64,000 nt of DNA from Gemmatimonadota bacterium (GTDB lineage: Bacteria; Gemmatimonadota; Gemmatimonadetes; Longimicrobiales; Gaopeijiaceae), in contig JAWKQO010000001.1 in assembly GCA_041390105.1 (NCBI GenBank), forward strand, positions 434,001-498,000, in the 5' to 3' direction. How positions within the stretch are numbered: position 1 is the first letter of the stretch; every line of letters begins with the position of its first letter. Shown one piece after another: positions 16,859 through 26,245 of this stretch. The position numbers and the translations under genes are program-made. The notes beneath the pieces were generated by a model. The model saw only the letters and a program-made list of their open reading frames with translations. It was not told where the DNA came from and made no database searches.

Positions 16859-17830
16859 GTGATCCGAGTCACCTTCCTGGGAACGGCCGCAGCCCGACCG
16901 ACCGTCGGACGCGGCGTCAGCGCCTTCGCGGTTCAACGCGAGGGCGATCTGATGTTGTTCGACTGCGGCGAGGGGACCCAGCGCCAGATGATGCGGTACG
17001 GCACCGGGTTCGGGGTCCGGGACATCTTCTTCTCCCATATCCACGCCGACCACCTCCTGGGGCTGACCGGCCTGCTTCGCACCCTGGGGCTGCAGGGGCG
17101 CACCGACCCAGTCCACCTGTTCGGCCCTCCCCGGTCGGCGCCGGTGTTGGAGGCGACCACATCGCTCGGGGTCGAACGGGTTCCGTTCCCCGTCCTGATC
17201 CGCGAGCTGGCGGCGGGTGAGGGCGTGGTTCGCGACGGGTACCAGGTCCGTCCGTTCGCGGTGGAGCACGGTACGCAGGCGTTCGGGTGGACGCTGGAGG
17301 AAGAGCAGCGCCTGGGGCGCTTCGACGTCGAGCGCGCTCGCGCGCTGGGAGTTCCTCCGGGGCCCCTGTTCGGGCGGCTGCACCGGGGCGAACCCGTGGA
17401 AGTGGAGGAGGGCCGCTGGGTGCGCCCGGACGAGGTGGTGGGCGATCCCCGGCCGGGGCGCAAGATCGTCTTTTCCGGCGATACGCGCCCGTGCCGTTCC
17501 GTGATCGAGGCGGCGCAGCGGTCGGACCTGCTCGTGCACGAAGCCACCTTCTCCGACGAGGAGGTCGGGCGGGCCCGCGAGACGTTCCATTCGACGGCGC
17601 GCGAGGCAGCCGAGGTCGCCCGAGAGGCGGAGGTTCGCCGCTTGGTTCTGACCCATGTCTCGGCGCGCTATTCGGATTCGCCGGGGACGTTGGAGGAAGA
17701 GGCGGCTCGCGTCTTCACGCCGGTCTCGGTGGCTCATGACGGGCTGGTGATCGAGGTTCCGTTCCCGGAGGAGGAGTTGGTGTCGGCGCCTGTGGCGGCC
17801 GACGCCCGCGGCCGGGACCGCGGCCTGTGA
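16859..17830 (+). CDS. rnz: Ribonuclease Z
   Basis: Endonuclease that trims 3' trailers from tRNA precursors lacking an encoded CCA; the one tRNA in this window indeed lacks CCA. The 323-residue metallo-beta-lactamase-fold protein has the zinc motif H60-x-H62-x-D64-H65, the FDCGEGTQRQM strand, a FSGDTRP motif with the bridging Asp and a late LVLTHVSARY His. GTG 16859 puts IRVTFLGTAAARPT at the N-terminus as in family members; a GTG 21 bases earlier is possible. The stop overlaps the aroA-cmk start (GTGA). Confidence 0.92.
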   Translation: MIRVTFLGTAAARPTVGRGVSAFAVQREGDLMLFDCGEGTQRQMMRYGTGFGVRDIFFSHIHADHLLGLTGLLRTLGLQGRTDPVHLFGPPRSAPVLEATTSLGVERVPFPVLIRELAAGEGVVRDGYQVRPFAVEHGTQAFGWTLEEEQRLGRFDVERARALGVPPGPLFGRLHRGEPVEVEEGRWVRPDEVVGDPRPGRKIVFSGDTRPCRSVIEAAQRSDLLVHEATFSDEEVGRARETFHSTAREAAEVAREAEVRRLVLTHVSARYSDSPGTLEEEAARVFTPVSVAHDGLVIEVPFPEEELVSAPVAADARGRDRGL

Positions 17831-19800
17831 TCGAACTGGACGTCCCCGGGGACAAGTCGATCACCCACAGGGCGTTGCTTCTCTCCGCCCTGGCCGAGGG
17901 AGCCTCGACGGTGCGAGGTGCATTGGTCTCCGCGGACACGCAGGCGACGGCGTCGGTGCTGCGCGCGCTCGGTGTCGAAGTCGGTGACCTGTCGGCCTCG
18001 GGGGTATCCATCGAAGGGCGAGGGATCCGGAGCCTGCGGGCCCCCGACCACCCGCTCGATTGCGCGAACTCGGGGACCACCGCCCGCCTGGTGCTGGGCA
18101 TGCTGGCTGCGTGCCCCTTCCGCGCGGTCGTCGATGGCGACGCGTCGCTGCGCGGGCGACCCATGGAGCGAGTGACCCGCCCGCTGTCGGCGATGGGGGG
18201 GCGCTTCGAGTTCCTCGGAGTTCCGGGCCGCCTGCCGATCGAGGTGATCGGGGGAAGCTTGGGGCCGCTCGATCACCGTTCCGCCGTGGCCAGCGCCCAG
18301 GTCAAGAGCGCGCTCCTGTTCGCCGGGCTGGTCAGCGGCGCCTGGGTGTTGTTCTCCGAGCCGCGGCGCTCCCGGGACCACACGGAGCGCATGTTCAGGG
18401 CCCTCGGCGTCCCGCTCATCGAGCACTGGCACGAGGGTGCCTGGCGCATCGAGATGCGGGAGCCACCTGCGCAGCTGGCGGCGCGGGTCTGGCGGGTGCC
18501 GGGCGACTTCTCGGCGGCGGCGTTCTGGGTGGCCTGGGGACTGCTGCGACCGGCGGGTCCACCGTTGCGGCTCCGCTCCGTCGGTCTCAATCCCACCCGG
18601 ACCGGCCTGCTGGCCATCCTGGAGCGCATGGGGGCGCGCATCGAGCTGATCGGGCGCAGCGATCTGGCCGGAGAGCCCTGTGGCGATCTGGTGGTGTGGC
18701 CCTCTCCGCTGCGTGCCGTCGAAGTGACGAGCGAGGAGGTCCCCAGCGTCATCGACGAATTCCCGATCCTCGCGGTGCTGGCCGCGCGCGCCGAGGGGAC
18801 CTCCCGCGTCACCGGTGCAGGGGAACTGCGCGTCAAGGAAAGCGACCGGATCAAGGCGGTGGTCGACAACCTGCGCGCGGTGGGGGTGGAGGCCGAGGAA
18901 CTCCCCGACGGCTTCTCGGTGAAAGGGACTGCCGCAGCGTTGAGCGGACGCGTCGAGGTGCGGAGCGATCATCGGATCGCTCTATCCTTCGGGGTATTGG
19001 CGGCACTGCCCGGGTCGACGATCCAAGTCGATGATCCCTCCGTGGCGGCCGTGTCGTACCCCGAATTCTTCGGTCAGCTGGAGCGCATCCGAGCGGCGGG
19101 CTGGAGTCCCTCCACCGGCAGCCGGCAGCCGGTGGTCACCATCGACGGGCCCGCCGGTTCCGGGAAGTCGTCCACGGCCCGCGAAGTGGCCCGCCGGCTG
19201 GGGTTCCGCCACCTGGACTCGGGCGCGCTCTACCGGGCCCTGACCTTGGCCCTGCTGCGCTCGGGCTGGCCGTTGGGCACCTGGGAGCGCATGAGCGTGG
19301 GGGAACTGGAAGGCCTGAGGGTCTCGGCCCGTCCGGGGCCGGACGGCGTGGAGGTTCTGCTCGGAGGGGAAATCGTCGAGGACGCGGCCCTGCGGAGCCC
19401 CCTGGTCACGGCCCACGTATCCGCCGTCTCGGGACTTCCCGCGGTTCGGGCGGTGCTGCTGCGGCTGCAGCGGGACGCGGCCCGGGGCGGGGGACTGGTC
19501 GCGGACGGTCGGGACATGGGCACGGTCGTCTTCCCGGACGCAGAGGTGAAGGTGTTTTTCACCGCGGACCTGGACGAGCGCGCACGGCGCAGGCTACTGG
19601 AGCGACAGGCTCACCCGCCCTCACCGGAGGAGATCATCGCGGAGGCGTCCCTGATCCAGGGGCGCGATTTCGCCGATGCCCACCGGGAGCTCTCTCCCTT
19701 GAGGGCCGCGCCCGACGCCCATGTCATCGATACGAGCCGGCTGGACTTCGACGCCCAAGTCGATGCCGTGATTGGGCTTGTGCGTCGGTTGACGCCCTGA
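17827..19800 (+). CDS. aroA-cmk: Bifunctional EPSP synthase - cytidylate kinase
   Basis: This is a 657-residue fusion. Residues 1 to about 425 are 3-phosphoshikimate 1-carboxyvinyltransferase (shikimate pathway): VPGDKSITHRALL, NSGTTARL, LNPTRTG and KESDRIKAV are all present. Residues about 436-657 are cytidylate kinase, which phosphorylates CMP/dCMP: P-loop DGPAGSGKSS at 440-449, LDSGALYRALT, DGRDMGTVVFPDA and a lid with RARRRLLER. The cmk half has no start of its own and no stop separates the two. The order aroA-cmk-rpsA is a common bacterial arrangement, and AroA-Cmk fusions are known in some proteobacteria. The GTG start overlaps the rnz stop by 4 bases. Confidence 0.95.
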   Translation: MIELDVPGDKSITHRALLLSALAEGASTVRGALVSADTQATASVLRALGVEVGDLSASGVSIEGRGIRSLRAPDHPLDCANSGTTARLVLGMLAACPFRAVVDGDASLRGRPMERVTRPLSAMGGRFEFLGVPGRLPIEVIGGSLGPLDHRSAVASAQVKSALLFAGLVSGAWVLFSEPRRSRDHTERMFRALGVPLIEHWHEGAWRIEMREPPAQLAARVWRVPGDFSAAAFWVAWGLLRPAGPPLRLRSVGLNPTRTGLLAILERMGARIELIGRSDLAGEPCGDLVVWPSPLRAVEVTSEEVPSVIDEFPILAVLAARAEGTSRVTGAGELRVKESDRIKAVVDNLRAVGVEAEELPDGFSVKGTAAALSGRVEVRSDHRIALSFGVLAALPGSTIQVDDPSVAAVSYPEFFGQLERIRAAGWSPSTGSRQPVVTIDGPAGSGKSSTAREVARRLGFRHLDSGALYRALTLALLRSGWPLGTWERMSVGELEGLRVSARPGPDGVEVLLGGEIVEDAALRSPLVTAHVSAVSGLPAVRAVLLRLQRDAARGGGLVADGRDMGTVVFPDAEVKVFFTADLDERARRRLLERQAHPPSPEEIIAEASLIQGRDFADAHRELSPLRAAPDAHVIDTSRLDFDAQVDAVIGLVRRLTP

Positions 19801-19811
19801 GCCACCGCATC

Positions 19812-19818
19812 TAGCTTT
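19812..19818 (+). promoter_or_regulatory. Candidate -10/-7 element TAGCTTT before rpsA
   Basis: TAGCTTT lies 11 bases after the aroA-cmk stop and about 140 bases before the rpsA start. If used, rpsA has a long 5' leader of about 130 nt, which in other bacteria is often where S1 autoregulation occurs. I did not identify a specific structure in the leader. Confidence 0.3.
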
Positions 19819-19955
19819 CTGATCTGTCCCGGATTCGGAGCGTTCCGGAGCCGGGACTGCGTGCGTGGGCGAATGACCCACGGTACGTGTACCCCAACCC
19901 GGGCCGCCCACGGCACCCGCCCGGCAGAAGAGCCGCCCCGGCTCACGGATGGTTC

Positions 19956-21698
19956 ATGGCCCAGACGACTCCCTCCATCGGCTTCGCCGACCCGCATCTC
20001 CTCGACGACCCCTACGGCGACGACGATCTCTCCATCTCGCGGGACGACTTCGCCAAGCTGCTGTCGGACTACGAAGACACCCTGCAAGAGGTCAAAGAGG
20101 GCGAGATCGTCCTGGCCAAGGTGCTTCGCGTCTCCGACACCAACGTCATCCTGGAGTTCGGCTTCAAGAGCGAAGGAACCGTTCCGCTCGACGAGTTCAA
20201 GGATCCGGCCACCTTGGTGCCCGGTGCCGAGATCGAAGTGCTGCTGGAGAGCCTGGAAGACGAGCAGGGTGTCGTCGTGCTCTCCAAGAAGAAGGCGGAC
20301 TTCCTCCGCGTTTGGGAGCGCATCAAAGAAGCCTACGAGCAGGACCGGCCCGTCAAAGGCACGCTCAGCCGGAAGATCAAGGGAGGCGTCACCGTCGACC
20401 TGATGGGCGTCGACGCCTTCTTGCCTGGATCGCAGATCGCCCTGCGGCGCGTTCCCAACATCGAGGACCTGCTGGGCGAGACCTACGATTTCAAGATCAT
20501 CAAGCTCAACAAGCGCCGCCGGAACATCGTCGTCTCGCGGCGCGTGCTGCTCGAGACCGAGCGCGAGTCCAAGCGGAAGAAGCTGGTCAAGGAGCTGCTG
20601 GTCGGTCAGGTACGGGCCGGCGTGGTCAAGAACATCACCGACTTCGGTGCCTTCATCGATCTGGGCGGGCTCGACGGCCTGCTGCACATCACCGACATGT
20701 CGTGGGGCAGGGTCGGGCATCCCTCCGAAGTCGTGAAGATCGGCCAGGAGCTCGACGTGAAGGTCCTGGACATCGACTGGGATCGCGAGCGCATCTCCCT
20801 GGGGCTCAAGCAGCTGCTTCCGTACCCCTGGACGGAGATCGACCGGAAGTACCCGGTGGGTTCGCGCGTTCGTGGCCGTGTGGTATCCATCACCAACTAC
20901 GGGGCCTTCATCGAGCTGGAGAAGGGTGTCGAGGGTTTGGTGCACATCTCCGAGATGTCCTGGACGCGCAACGTCCGGCATCCGAGCAAGCTCGTGAACA
21001 TCGGAGACGAGATCGAGGCCGTGGTGCTGAAGGTCGATCCGTCCGACGAGAAGATCTCGCTGGGCATGAAGCAGATCGAGGAGGATCCCTGGCTGGCCCT
21101 GCCCGTCAAGTATCCGACTGGCACCGTGCTGGATGGTGTGGTGCGCAACCTCACGTCGTTCGGGGCCTTCGTCGAAATCGAGCCGGGCATCGACGGGCTC
21201 GTCCATGTCTCCGACATGAGCTGGACCAAGCGTGTCGAGCACCCGTCGGAGGTGGTCGAGAAGGGGCAGGAGTTGAAGGTCATGGTCCTCGATGTGGATG
21301 CGGAAGGGAAGCGCATCTCCCTGGGGATCAAGCAACTGCTGGATGATCCCTGGCCCCAGATCGTGGAGCGCTTCGCTCCCGGAGTGGAGCAGGAGGGCAC
21401 GGTCGTTCGGAATCAGGAAGGCGGCGTGGTGGTGGATCTCGGGGACGACATCGAAGGCTTCGTCCCGCCGACGCACACCGGTGTGGAAGATCCCGAGCGC
21501 TTGGACGAGTACTACGCCCCGGGCGAGACCGTGGACGTCAAGGTGCTCGAGTCCGACGCCACCAATCGCCGCATCGTGCTCGAAGTCACGACGATTCCCG
21601 AGCGCAAGCCCGGGCGCCGCGTGGAACAGCCGGCGCCGGTCGCTGAGGAGGTGTCCGACGAGGACACCCAACCGGAGCCGGCGGGCGCCTCCGAGTGA
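19956..21698 (+). CDS. rpsA: 30S ribosomal protein S1
   Basis: This 580-residue, acidic protein has six S1 OB-fold repeats, beginning near residues 45, 130, 215, 300, 390 and 475. Repeats three to five are the most canonical, with TDFGAFIDL, TNYGAFIEL and TSFGAFVEI followed by H-(I/V)-(T/S)-(D/E)-MSW. Repeats one and two are the ribosome-binding, divergent type. The C-terminal tail is Glu/Pro/Asp-rich. The product recruits mRNA to the 30S subunit, which matters here because several starts have weak Shine-Dalgarno sequences. ATG 19956 gives the usual N-terminus; the open frame upstream is in the leader. Confidence 0.97.
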   Translation: MAQTTPSIGFADPHLLDDPYGDDDLSISRDDFAKLLSDYEDTLQEVKEGEIVLAKVLRVSDTNVILEFGFKSEGTVPLDEFKDPATLVPGAEIEVLLESLEDEQGVVVLSKKKADFLRVWERIKEAYEQDRPVKGTLSRKIKGGVTVDLMGVDAFLPGSQIALRRVPNIEDLLGETYDFKIIKLNKRRRNIVVSRRVLLETERESKRKKLVKELLVGQVRAGVVKNITDFGAFIDLGGLDGLLHITDMSWGRVGHPSEVVKIGQELDVKVLDIDWDRERISLGLKQLLPYPWTEIDRKYPVGSRVRGRVVSITNYGAFIELEKGVEGLVHISEMSWTRNVRHPSKLVNIGDEIEAVVLKVDPSDEKISLGMKQIEEDPWLALPVKYPTGTVLDGVVRNLTSFGAFVEIEPGIDGLVHVSDMSWTKRVEHPSEVVEKGQELKVMVLDVDAEGKRISLGIKQLLDDPWPQIVERFAPGVEQEGTVVRNQEGGVVVDLGDDIEGFVPPTHTGVEDPERLDEYYAPGETVDVKVLESDATNRRIVLEVTTIPERKPGRRVEQPAPVAEEVSDEDTQPEPAGASE

Positions 21699-21708
21699 CG
21701 GAGTGACG

Positions 21709-23559
21709 GTGGGCGTGCGCCTCTCCGTTGGCCTGCTTCTCGAATCGCCCGGTCGCCTGCTGGCGGCTGGGCGGTTCGTGCGTAGAGCCCTGCTGGCCGG
21801 CTCAGTTCTGCTGGTAGGGTGTTTCCCCGTTCAGGCCGGCTCGGGTGAGGACCCTGCGCAACCGCGCCCCGTCGATCCGGCCATCGAACGGGGTGCCGTT
21901 CCCAGCGGCGGCGGGGCGACCGCGGAGCGACTGCTGACCGATGCACGCGTCGCCTTGGAGGGGGGTGACGCAGAGACCGCTCGCAGGTTGACCACCGAGG
22001 TCATCGACGACTGGGGGACCGTCCCTGGGTCGTCACGGGCGTTCTGGCTGCGCGCGACTGCGGAGGAGCAGCTCGGGGACCCGGCGGCCGCGGCGGCCGA
22101 TGCCGACCGATACGTGGAGCTTCTTCCCAGCGGCGACTCCCGTCGGGGCGAGGCAGGTTTGCTGGCTGCGCGCAACGCCCAGGACGCCGGTCAGCCGATC
22201 GCGGGGCTCCGGACCTTGCTGCGGCTCGAGGGTGGCGACGCGGGCGCCGTGGAACGAGAGGCTCTCCCGTTGGCGCAGGCGCTGGTGCGGCGCACACCCA
22301 CCGACACGCTGCTGGCGCTGTCGGAAACAGTGCCCGAGACGGTGTTCGGTCGGCTGGTGCGTCTCGAGTCGGCAGTCGGACTGTACTTCCGCGGCGAGGT
22401 CGCGCGAGCCGCTCAGATCGGGCGCGATCTGTTGCAGCAGTCGCTCACGCCCGAGGACCGACGGGTCGCTCAGTCGCTGGTGGAGGGGAACGCCGAGACG
22501 GTGTTGGGTGGAGACGCCGCGGTGGGTGCCATCCTGCCGACCACGGGCTCGCCTGTCCTCCGGGAGTACGCCGCGGCCATCGAGGAGGGCATTCGCGTCG
22601 CGTTCGAGACCCGCGCGCAGGAGTCGAGGCGCCCGGTGCGACTCGAGGTCCGCGACGATGGCGGGGACCCTGCCCGCGCAGAACGCTCTCTCCACGAGTT
22701 GGAGGCAGCCGGCGCGCTCGGAGTGATCGGGCCGCTGCTCGATCGTCAGCTGGATGCTGCGGCGCGATCGCGCACCACCGGACTCGCACTGGTGTCTCCC
22801 ACTGCCGAGCGGGTGCCCGAGATGCGGGGGGTCTACTCCCTCGGGAGCAACGACCCCGGAGCTGCGCGCGCCCTTGCCGAGTACGCGGCGCGGGAGGGAT
22901 ACCAGCGTGTGGCGGTGGTGTACCCACGCGCGCCGATCGCCGAGGCGGACGCGCAGGCTTTTCGGGCTGCCTTCCAGAACGCGGATGGAGGCCTCGCCCG
23001 CGAAGTGCGGGAGTACACCTATGACCCGGGTACCACGTTCTTCCGCGAGCAACTGACGGCGGTAGCCGAGTTCGAGGCCCAGGCGCTGGTGTTGCCCGTG
23101 CCGGAGTCGGACGTCGAGTTGATCGCGCCGCAGGTCTCGTTCTTCGCGCTCGATTCCCTGGGCGTACAGATCCTGGGTACGGGGGCCTGGGCCAGCCCGG
23201 AAGTGCTCGACCGCGTCGACAGTCGCCACCTGGACGGCGTGGTCGTGGCGTCGGCCCGCGATCCCGAGGGGGAGAGCCCCGAATACCAGCAGTTCGTGCA
23301 GCGCTACGAACAGGTCGTGCGTAAGACGCTGCGGAGCCCCATCCCCGCGTTTGGATACGATGCAGCCTCGCTGATCCTCGAGGCGCTGGGCCGCGGGGCT
23401 CGCACGCCTGCCGACCTCGAGGCTCAGCTCGAAGGCATCCGCGATTTTCCGGGGGCGACCGGCCGGATCTCGATCCAGGACGGGCAGATCGTTCGCCGTC
23501 ACCAACTCTACGAAATCCGGGACGGACAACTCCGCTACCTGGGACGCACCTTCAACTAG
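21709..23559 (+). CDS. Lipoprotein with TPR-like region and type I periplasmic-binding fold (LpoA/ABC-receptor-like)
   Basis: This is a 616-residue protein. A lipoprotein signal (VLLVGC, Cys about residue 38) is followed by a helical repeat region (about 60-260: ERLLTDARVALEGGDAETAR, AAADADRYVELLPSG) that looks like TPRs. The second half (about 270-610) is a Leu/Ile/Val-binding type I solute-binding fold: GAILPTTG, GVIGPLLDRQLDA, LALVSPTAE, VAVVYPR and IPAFGYDAASLILEAL. TPR plus this fold is the architecture of LpoA/YraM-type activators of penicillin-binding protein 1A, but an amino-acid ABC receptor cannot be excluded. No transporter genes are adjacent. GTG 21709 has GGAGTGAC just upstream, 10 bases after rpsA. 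Confidence 0.72.
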   Translation: MGVRLSVGLLLESPGRLLAAGRFVRRALLAGSVLLVGCFPVQAGSGEDPAQPRPVDPAIERGAVPSGGGATAERLLTDARVALEGGDAETARRLTTEVIDDWGTVPGSSRAFWLRATAEEQLGDPAAAAADADRYVELLPSGDSRRGEAGLLAARNAQDAGQPIAGLRTLLRLEGGDAGAVEREALPLAQALVRRTPTDTLLALSETVPETVFGRLVRLESAVGLYFRGEVARAAQIGRDLLQQSLTPEDRRVAQSLVEGNAETVLGGDAAVGAILPTTGSPVLREYAAAIEEGIRVAFETRAQESRRPVRLEVRDDGGDPARAERSLHELEAAGALGVIGPLLDRQLDAAARSRTTGLALVSPTAERVPEMRGVYSLGSNDPGAARALAEYAAREGYQRVAVVYPRAPIAEADAQAFRAAFQNADGGLAREVREYTYDPGTTFFREQLTAVAEFEAQALVLPVPESDVELIAPQVSFFALDSLGVQILGTGAWASPEVLDRVDSRHLDGVVVASARDPEGESPEYQQFVQRYEQVVRKTLRSPIPAFGYDAASLILEALGRGARTPADLEAQLEGIRDFPGATGRISIQDGQIVRRHQLYEIRDGQLRYLGRTFN

Positions 23560-23571
23560 CGGGTCGTCGGC

Positions 23572-25122
23572 ATGTCGGTGGAAGAGAAGCTCCAGCGCCT
23601 CGAGGCTCTCAGCAAGAAGGCGCTCGAGGGCGGGGGACGGGCGCGGATCGAGGCGCAACACAAGCGCGGAAAGCTGACCGCCCGCGAGCGCATCGACCTC
23701 CTGCTCGACGCCGATTCCTTCGTGGAGTTGGACCGGTTCGTCACCCACCGTTCCCACGACTTCGGACTGGAGGGACAGCGCGTCCTGGGTGACGGTGTCG
23801 TGACCGGCTACGGGCAGGTGCATGGCCGGTTGGTCTACGTCTTCTCGCAGGACTTCACGGTGTTCGGTGGCTCGCTGTCCGAGGCCCACGCCGAGAAGAT
23901 CGTGAAGCTCCAGGATCTGGCCGTCCGGAATGGCGCACCGATCATCGGACTGAACGACTCCGGTGGTGCGCGGATCCAGGAAGGGGTGGTTTCCCTGGGC
24001 GGGTACGCCGACATCTTCCTACGCAACACGCTCGCGTCTGGAGTGGTACCCCAGGTGTCCGTGATCCTGGGGCCCTGCGCCGGTGGGGCCGTCTATTCTC
24101 CCGCCATCACCGACTTCGTCTACATGGTGCGTGGGATCTCGTACATGTTCGTGACCGGTCCGAACGTGGTGAAGACCGTCACGCACGAAGACGTGGACAT
24201 GGAGAGCTTGGGCGGCGCGGACGTGCATGCGAGTAGATCGGGTGTGTGCCACTTCGTGCACGACACCGAGGCGGAGTCGTTGGCTGCCGTGCGTGATCTT
24301 CTGCGCTACGTGCCCCAGAACAACCTGGAGTCTCCTCCGCGACGGGACACCTCCGACCCTCCCCACCGCCGGTCGGAGCGTTTGCTCGACCTCGTACCGG
24401 ACTCGCCGAATCGCCCCTACGACATGCACGAGGTGATCCGCGAGATCATGGACGACGCCGTGTTCTACGAGGTGCACGGTCTGTTCGCTCCCAATCTGAT
24501 CACGGGGTTTGCCCATCTCGGTGGGCATGCGGTTGGCATCGTCGCGAACCAACCGCAGGTGCTCGCTGGCGTCCTCGACATCGACTCGTCGCAGAAGGGT
24601 GCGCGCTTCGTGCGCTTCTGCGACGCGTTCAACATTCCGCTGGTCGTGTTCGAGGATGTGCCGGGGTTCCTGCCCGGTGTGGCCCAGGAACATGGTGGGA
24701 TCATCCGGCACGGAGCGAAGCTCCTGTACGCGTTCGCCGAGGCGACCGTTCCGAAAATGACGGTGATCACCCGCAAGGCGTACGGCGGTGCCTACGACGT
24801 GATGAACTCCAAGCATATCCGCGGCGATCTCAACCTGGCCTGGCCCACGGCCGAGATCGCGGTGATGGGCCCCAAGGGAGCCGTGGAGATCCTGTTTCGG
24901 AAGGAGATCTCGGAGTCTGACGACCCCGCGGCTGCCACCGAGGAGCGCATGGCCGAGTACCGCGAAAAGCTGGCCCATCCCTATGTGGCAGCGGCGCGTG
25001 GGTATGTCGACGACGTCATCGACCCGCGTGACACGCGGAGTCGGCTGGTTTCGGGCCTGGACATGCTCCAGGGCAAGCGCGACAGCAACCCGCCGCGCAA
25101 ACACGGCAACATCCCTCTGTAG
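23572..25122 (+). CDS. pccB: Propionyl-CoA/acyl-CoA carboxylase beta (carboxyltransferase) subunit
   Basis: Carboxyltransferase half of an acyl-CoA carboxylase: moves CO2 from biotin to propionyl-CoA. The 516 residues contain both crotonase-like halves. The N-terminal half has QDFTVFGGSLSEAHAEKI, GLNDSGGARIQEGV and LGPCAGGAVYSPA. The C-terminal half has VVFEDVPGFLPG, HGAKLLYAFAEATVPK and RKAYGGAYDVM, ending with the KHGNIPL-type tail. These are most like methylmalonyl/propionyl-CoA carboxylases rather than AccA/AccD. Downstream lie a biotin carboxylase, a biotin carrier and a methylmalonyl-CoA mutase subunit, which completes the logic of propionyl-CoA to methylmalonyl-CoA. It begins 12 bases after the lipoprotein gene. 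Confidence 0.94.
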   Translation: MSVEEKLQRLEALSKKALEGGGRARIEAQHKRGKLTARERIDLLLDADSFVELDRFVTHRSHDFGLEGQRVLGDGVVTGYGQVHGRLVYVFSQDFTVFGGSLSEAHAEKIVKLQDLAVRNGAPIIGLNDSGGARIQEGVVSLGGYADIFLRNTLASGVVPQVSVILGPCAGGAVYSPAITDFVYMVRGISYMFVTGPNVVKTVTHEDVDMESLGGADVHASRSGVCHFVHDTEAESLAAVRDLLRYVPQNNLESPPRRDTSDPPHRRSERLLDLVPDSPNRPYDMHEVIREIMDDAVFYEVHGLFAPNLITGFAHLGGHAVGIVANQPQVLAGVLDIDSSQKGARFVRFCDAFNIPLVVFEDVPGFLPGVAQEHGGIIRHGAKLLYAFAEATVPKMTVITRKAYGGAYDVMNSKHIRGDLNLAWPTAEIAVMGPKGAVEILFRKEISESDDPAAATEERMAEYREKLAHPYVAAARGYVDDVIDPRDTRSRLVSGLDMLQGKRDSNPPRKHGNIPL

Positions 25123-25224
25123 CGTCCCGCTGGGGAAGCCCTTGGTGCGCCGGCCCCCCGGCAACTCTCTGCCACCCCGCGCGCGTCGTATCCCTGGACT
25201 TCGTGGTTCATTCGAGGAGGGGCG

Positions 25225-26127
25225 ATGAAAGGGATGGTTCAGGGGCGGGCGCTCACGGCCTGCCTCGCGTTGGCGGCGACGGCGAGTGGGGTGGGGGCGG
25301 CCAACCTCGGTGCCCAGGAGGACCCGCCCGAGCGCGAGTGTGTGTGTAGCGGAGAGTTCAACTGGCGGGCCGCGCCCGGCGTTCAGGTCCGGACGTTTGG
25401 GATGGCCCGGGCGCGTATGGGCGTGAGCCTCACCCTGGATGCGGATGAGCGGGGAGCGAGGATCACCGGAGTCACCGAGGGAAGCCCGGCCGACGCGGCC
25501 GGCCTGCGCGAAGGGGACGTGATCGTCGCCATCAACGGCCAGGACCTCGATCAGCCGCTGGAGGGCCGAAGGAGCCGCGGTTTCCGTCAGGGCGATGAGG
25601 AAAGCCCGCTCGATCGGCTCATGGCGCTCGCCCGAACCTGGGACCCTGGCGACCGCGTCGAGGTCACCTATCTCCGCGATGGGGATGAGCGCACCGTGAC
25701 CGTGGAGGTGGAAGAAGCGAGCGGGGTCTGGACGGAGCCGTTGTTGGCTCTGGGCGACGCCCGCGAACTCGGCAACCGGGTTCGCGAGCTCAACCTCGGT
25801 GGGGCCGGCAACCGGGTTCGCCTCTTCACCCCCGAGATGGGGTTCGGCGGTCCCAACTGGGGCCTGGGACTGGAGTTGCGGGAGCTCGACGCCGATCTGG
25901 GACGCTACTTCGGGGCGGAGGCGGGCGTGCTCGTGCTGGCGGTCGACGAGGACAGTGACCTCGGCCTGAGGGCCGGAGACGTGATCCTGGCGATCGGCGG
26001 CCGGACCGTTGACGAGCCCCGCGACGTGTGGCGGGTGCTCGGCTCCTACGACGACGACGAGCCCATCGAGTTCGAGGTCCTGAGGGACCGGAGCCGCACC
26101 AGAGTGGAGGGCCATCGATCTCGGTAG
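25225..26127 (+). CDS. Secreted protein with two PDZ domains
   Basis: This 300-residue protein has a signal peptide (about residues 1-31, ending NLGAQ). It contains one clear PDZ domain at about 65-160 (GVTEGSPADAAGLREGDVIVAING) and a second, shorter one at about 210-295 (LVLAVDEDSDLGLRAGDVILAIGG). No protease domain (HtrA or CtpA type) accompanies them. A Cys-x-Cys pair (CVC, about residue 38) lies just after the signal. Free-standing PDZ proteins usually act as periplasmic adaptors. A strong GAGGAGG lies 5-10 bases before the ATG. It is flanked by acyl-CoA carboxylase genes, which may be coincidence. Confidence 0.8.
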   Translation: MKGMVQGRALTACLALAATASGVGAANLGAQEDPPERECVCSGEFNWRAAPGVQVRTFGMARARMGVSLTLDADERGARITGVTEGSPADAAGLREGDVIVAINGQDLDQPLEGRRSRGFRQGDEESPLDRLMALARTWDPGDRVEVTYLRDGDERTVTVEVEEASGVWTEPLLALGDARELGNRVRELNLGGAGNRVRLFTPEMGFGGPNWGLGLELRELDADLGRYFGAEAGVLVLAVDEDSDLGLRAGDVILAIGGRTVDEPRDVWRVLGSYDDDEPIEFEVLRDRSRTRVEGHRSR

Positions 26128-26181
26128 AACCACGGCTGCATCGCCCGGGGAAGCGGGATTCCTTCCTCCGGGCCTCGGGTC

Positions 26182-26188
26182 TACCTTG
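26182..26188 (+). promoter_or_regulatory. Candidate -10/-7 element TACCTTG
   Basis: TACCTTG lies 64 bases upstream of the biotin carboxylase start and directly before the hairpin at 26191-26220. It belongs to the TAnnTTG set seen before other transcription units. Confidence 0.3.
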
Positions 26189-26190
26189 CA

Positions 26191-26220
26191 GGCGCTCCCG
26201 GCCGGACGGTCGGGAGCGCC
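26191..26220 (+). other. Perfect 10-bp stem hairpin in the leader of the biotin carboxylase gene
   Basis: GGCGCTCCCG (26191-26200) pairs completely with CGGGAGCGCC (26211-26220) across a 10-base loop. GCCGTTTCTC follows, then the AGGAGG ribosome site of the next gene. The T-run is weak for a standard terminator. It could terminate the PDZ gene or attenuate the downstream gene. Confidence 0.5.
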
Positions 26221-26245
26221 GCCGTTTCTCAGGAGGCCCGCGTCG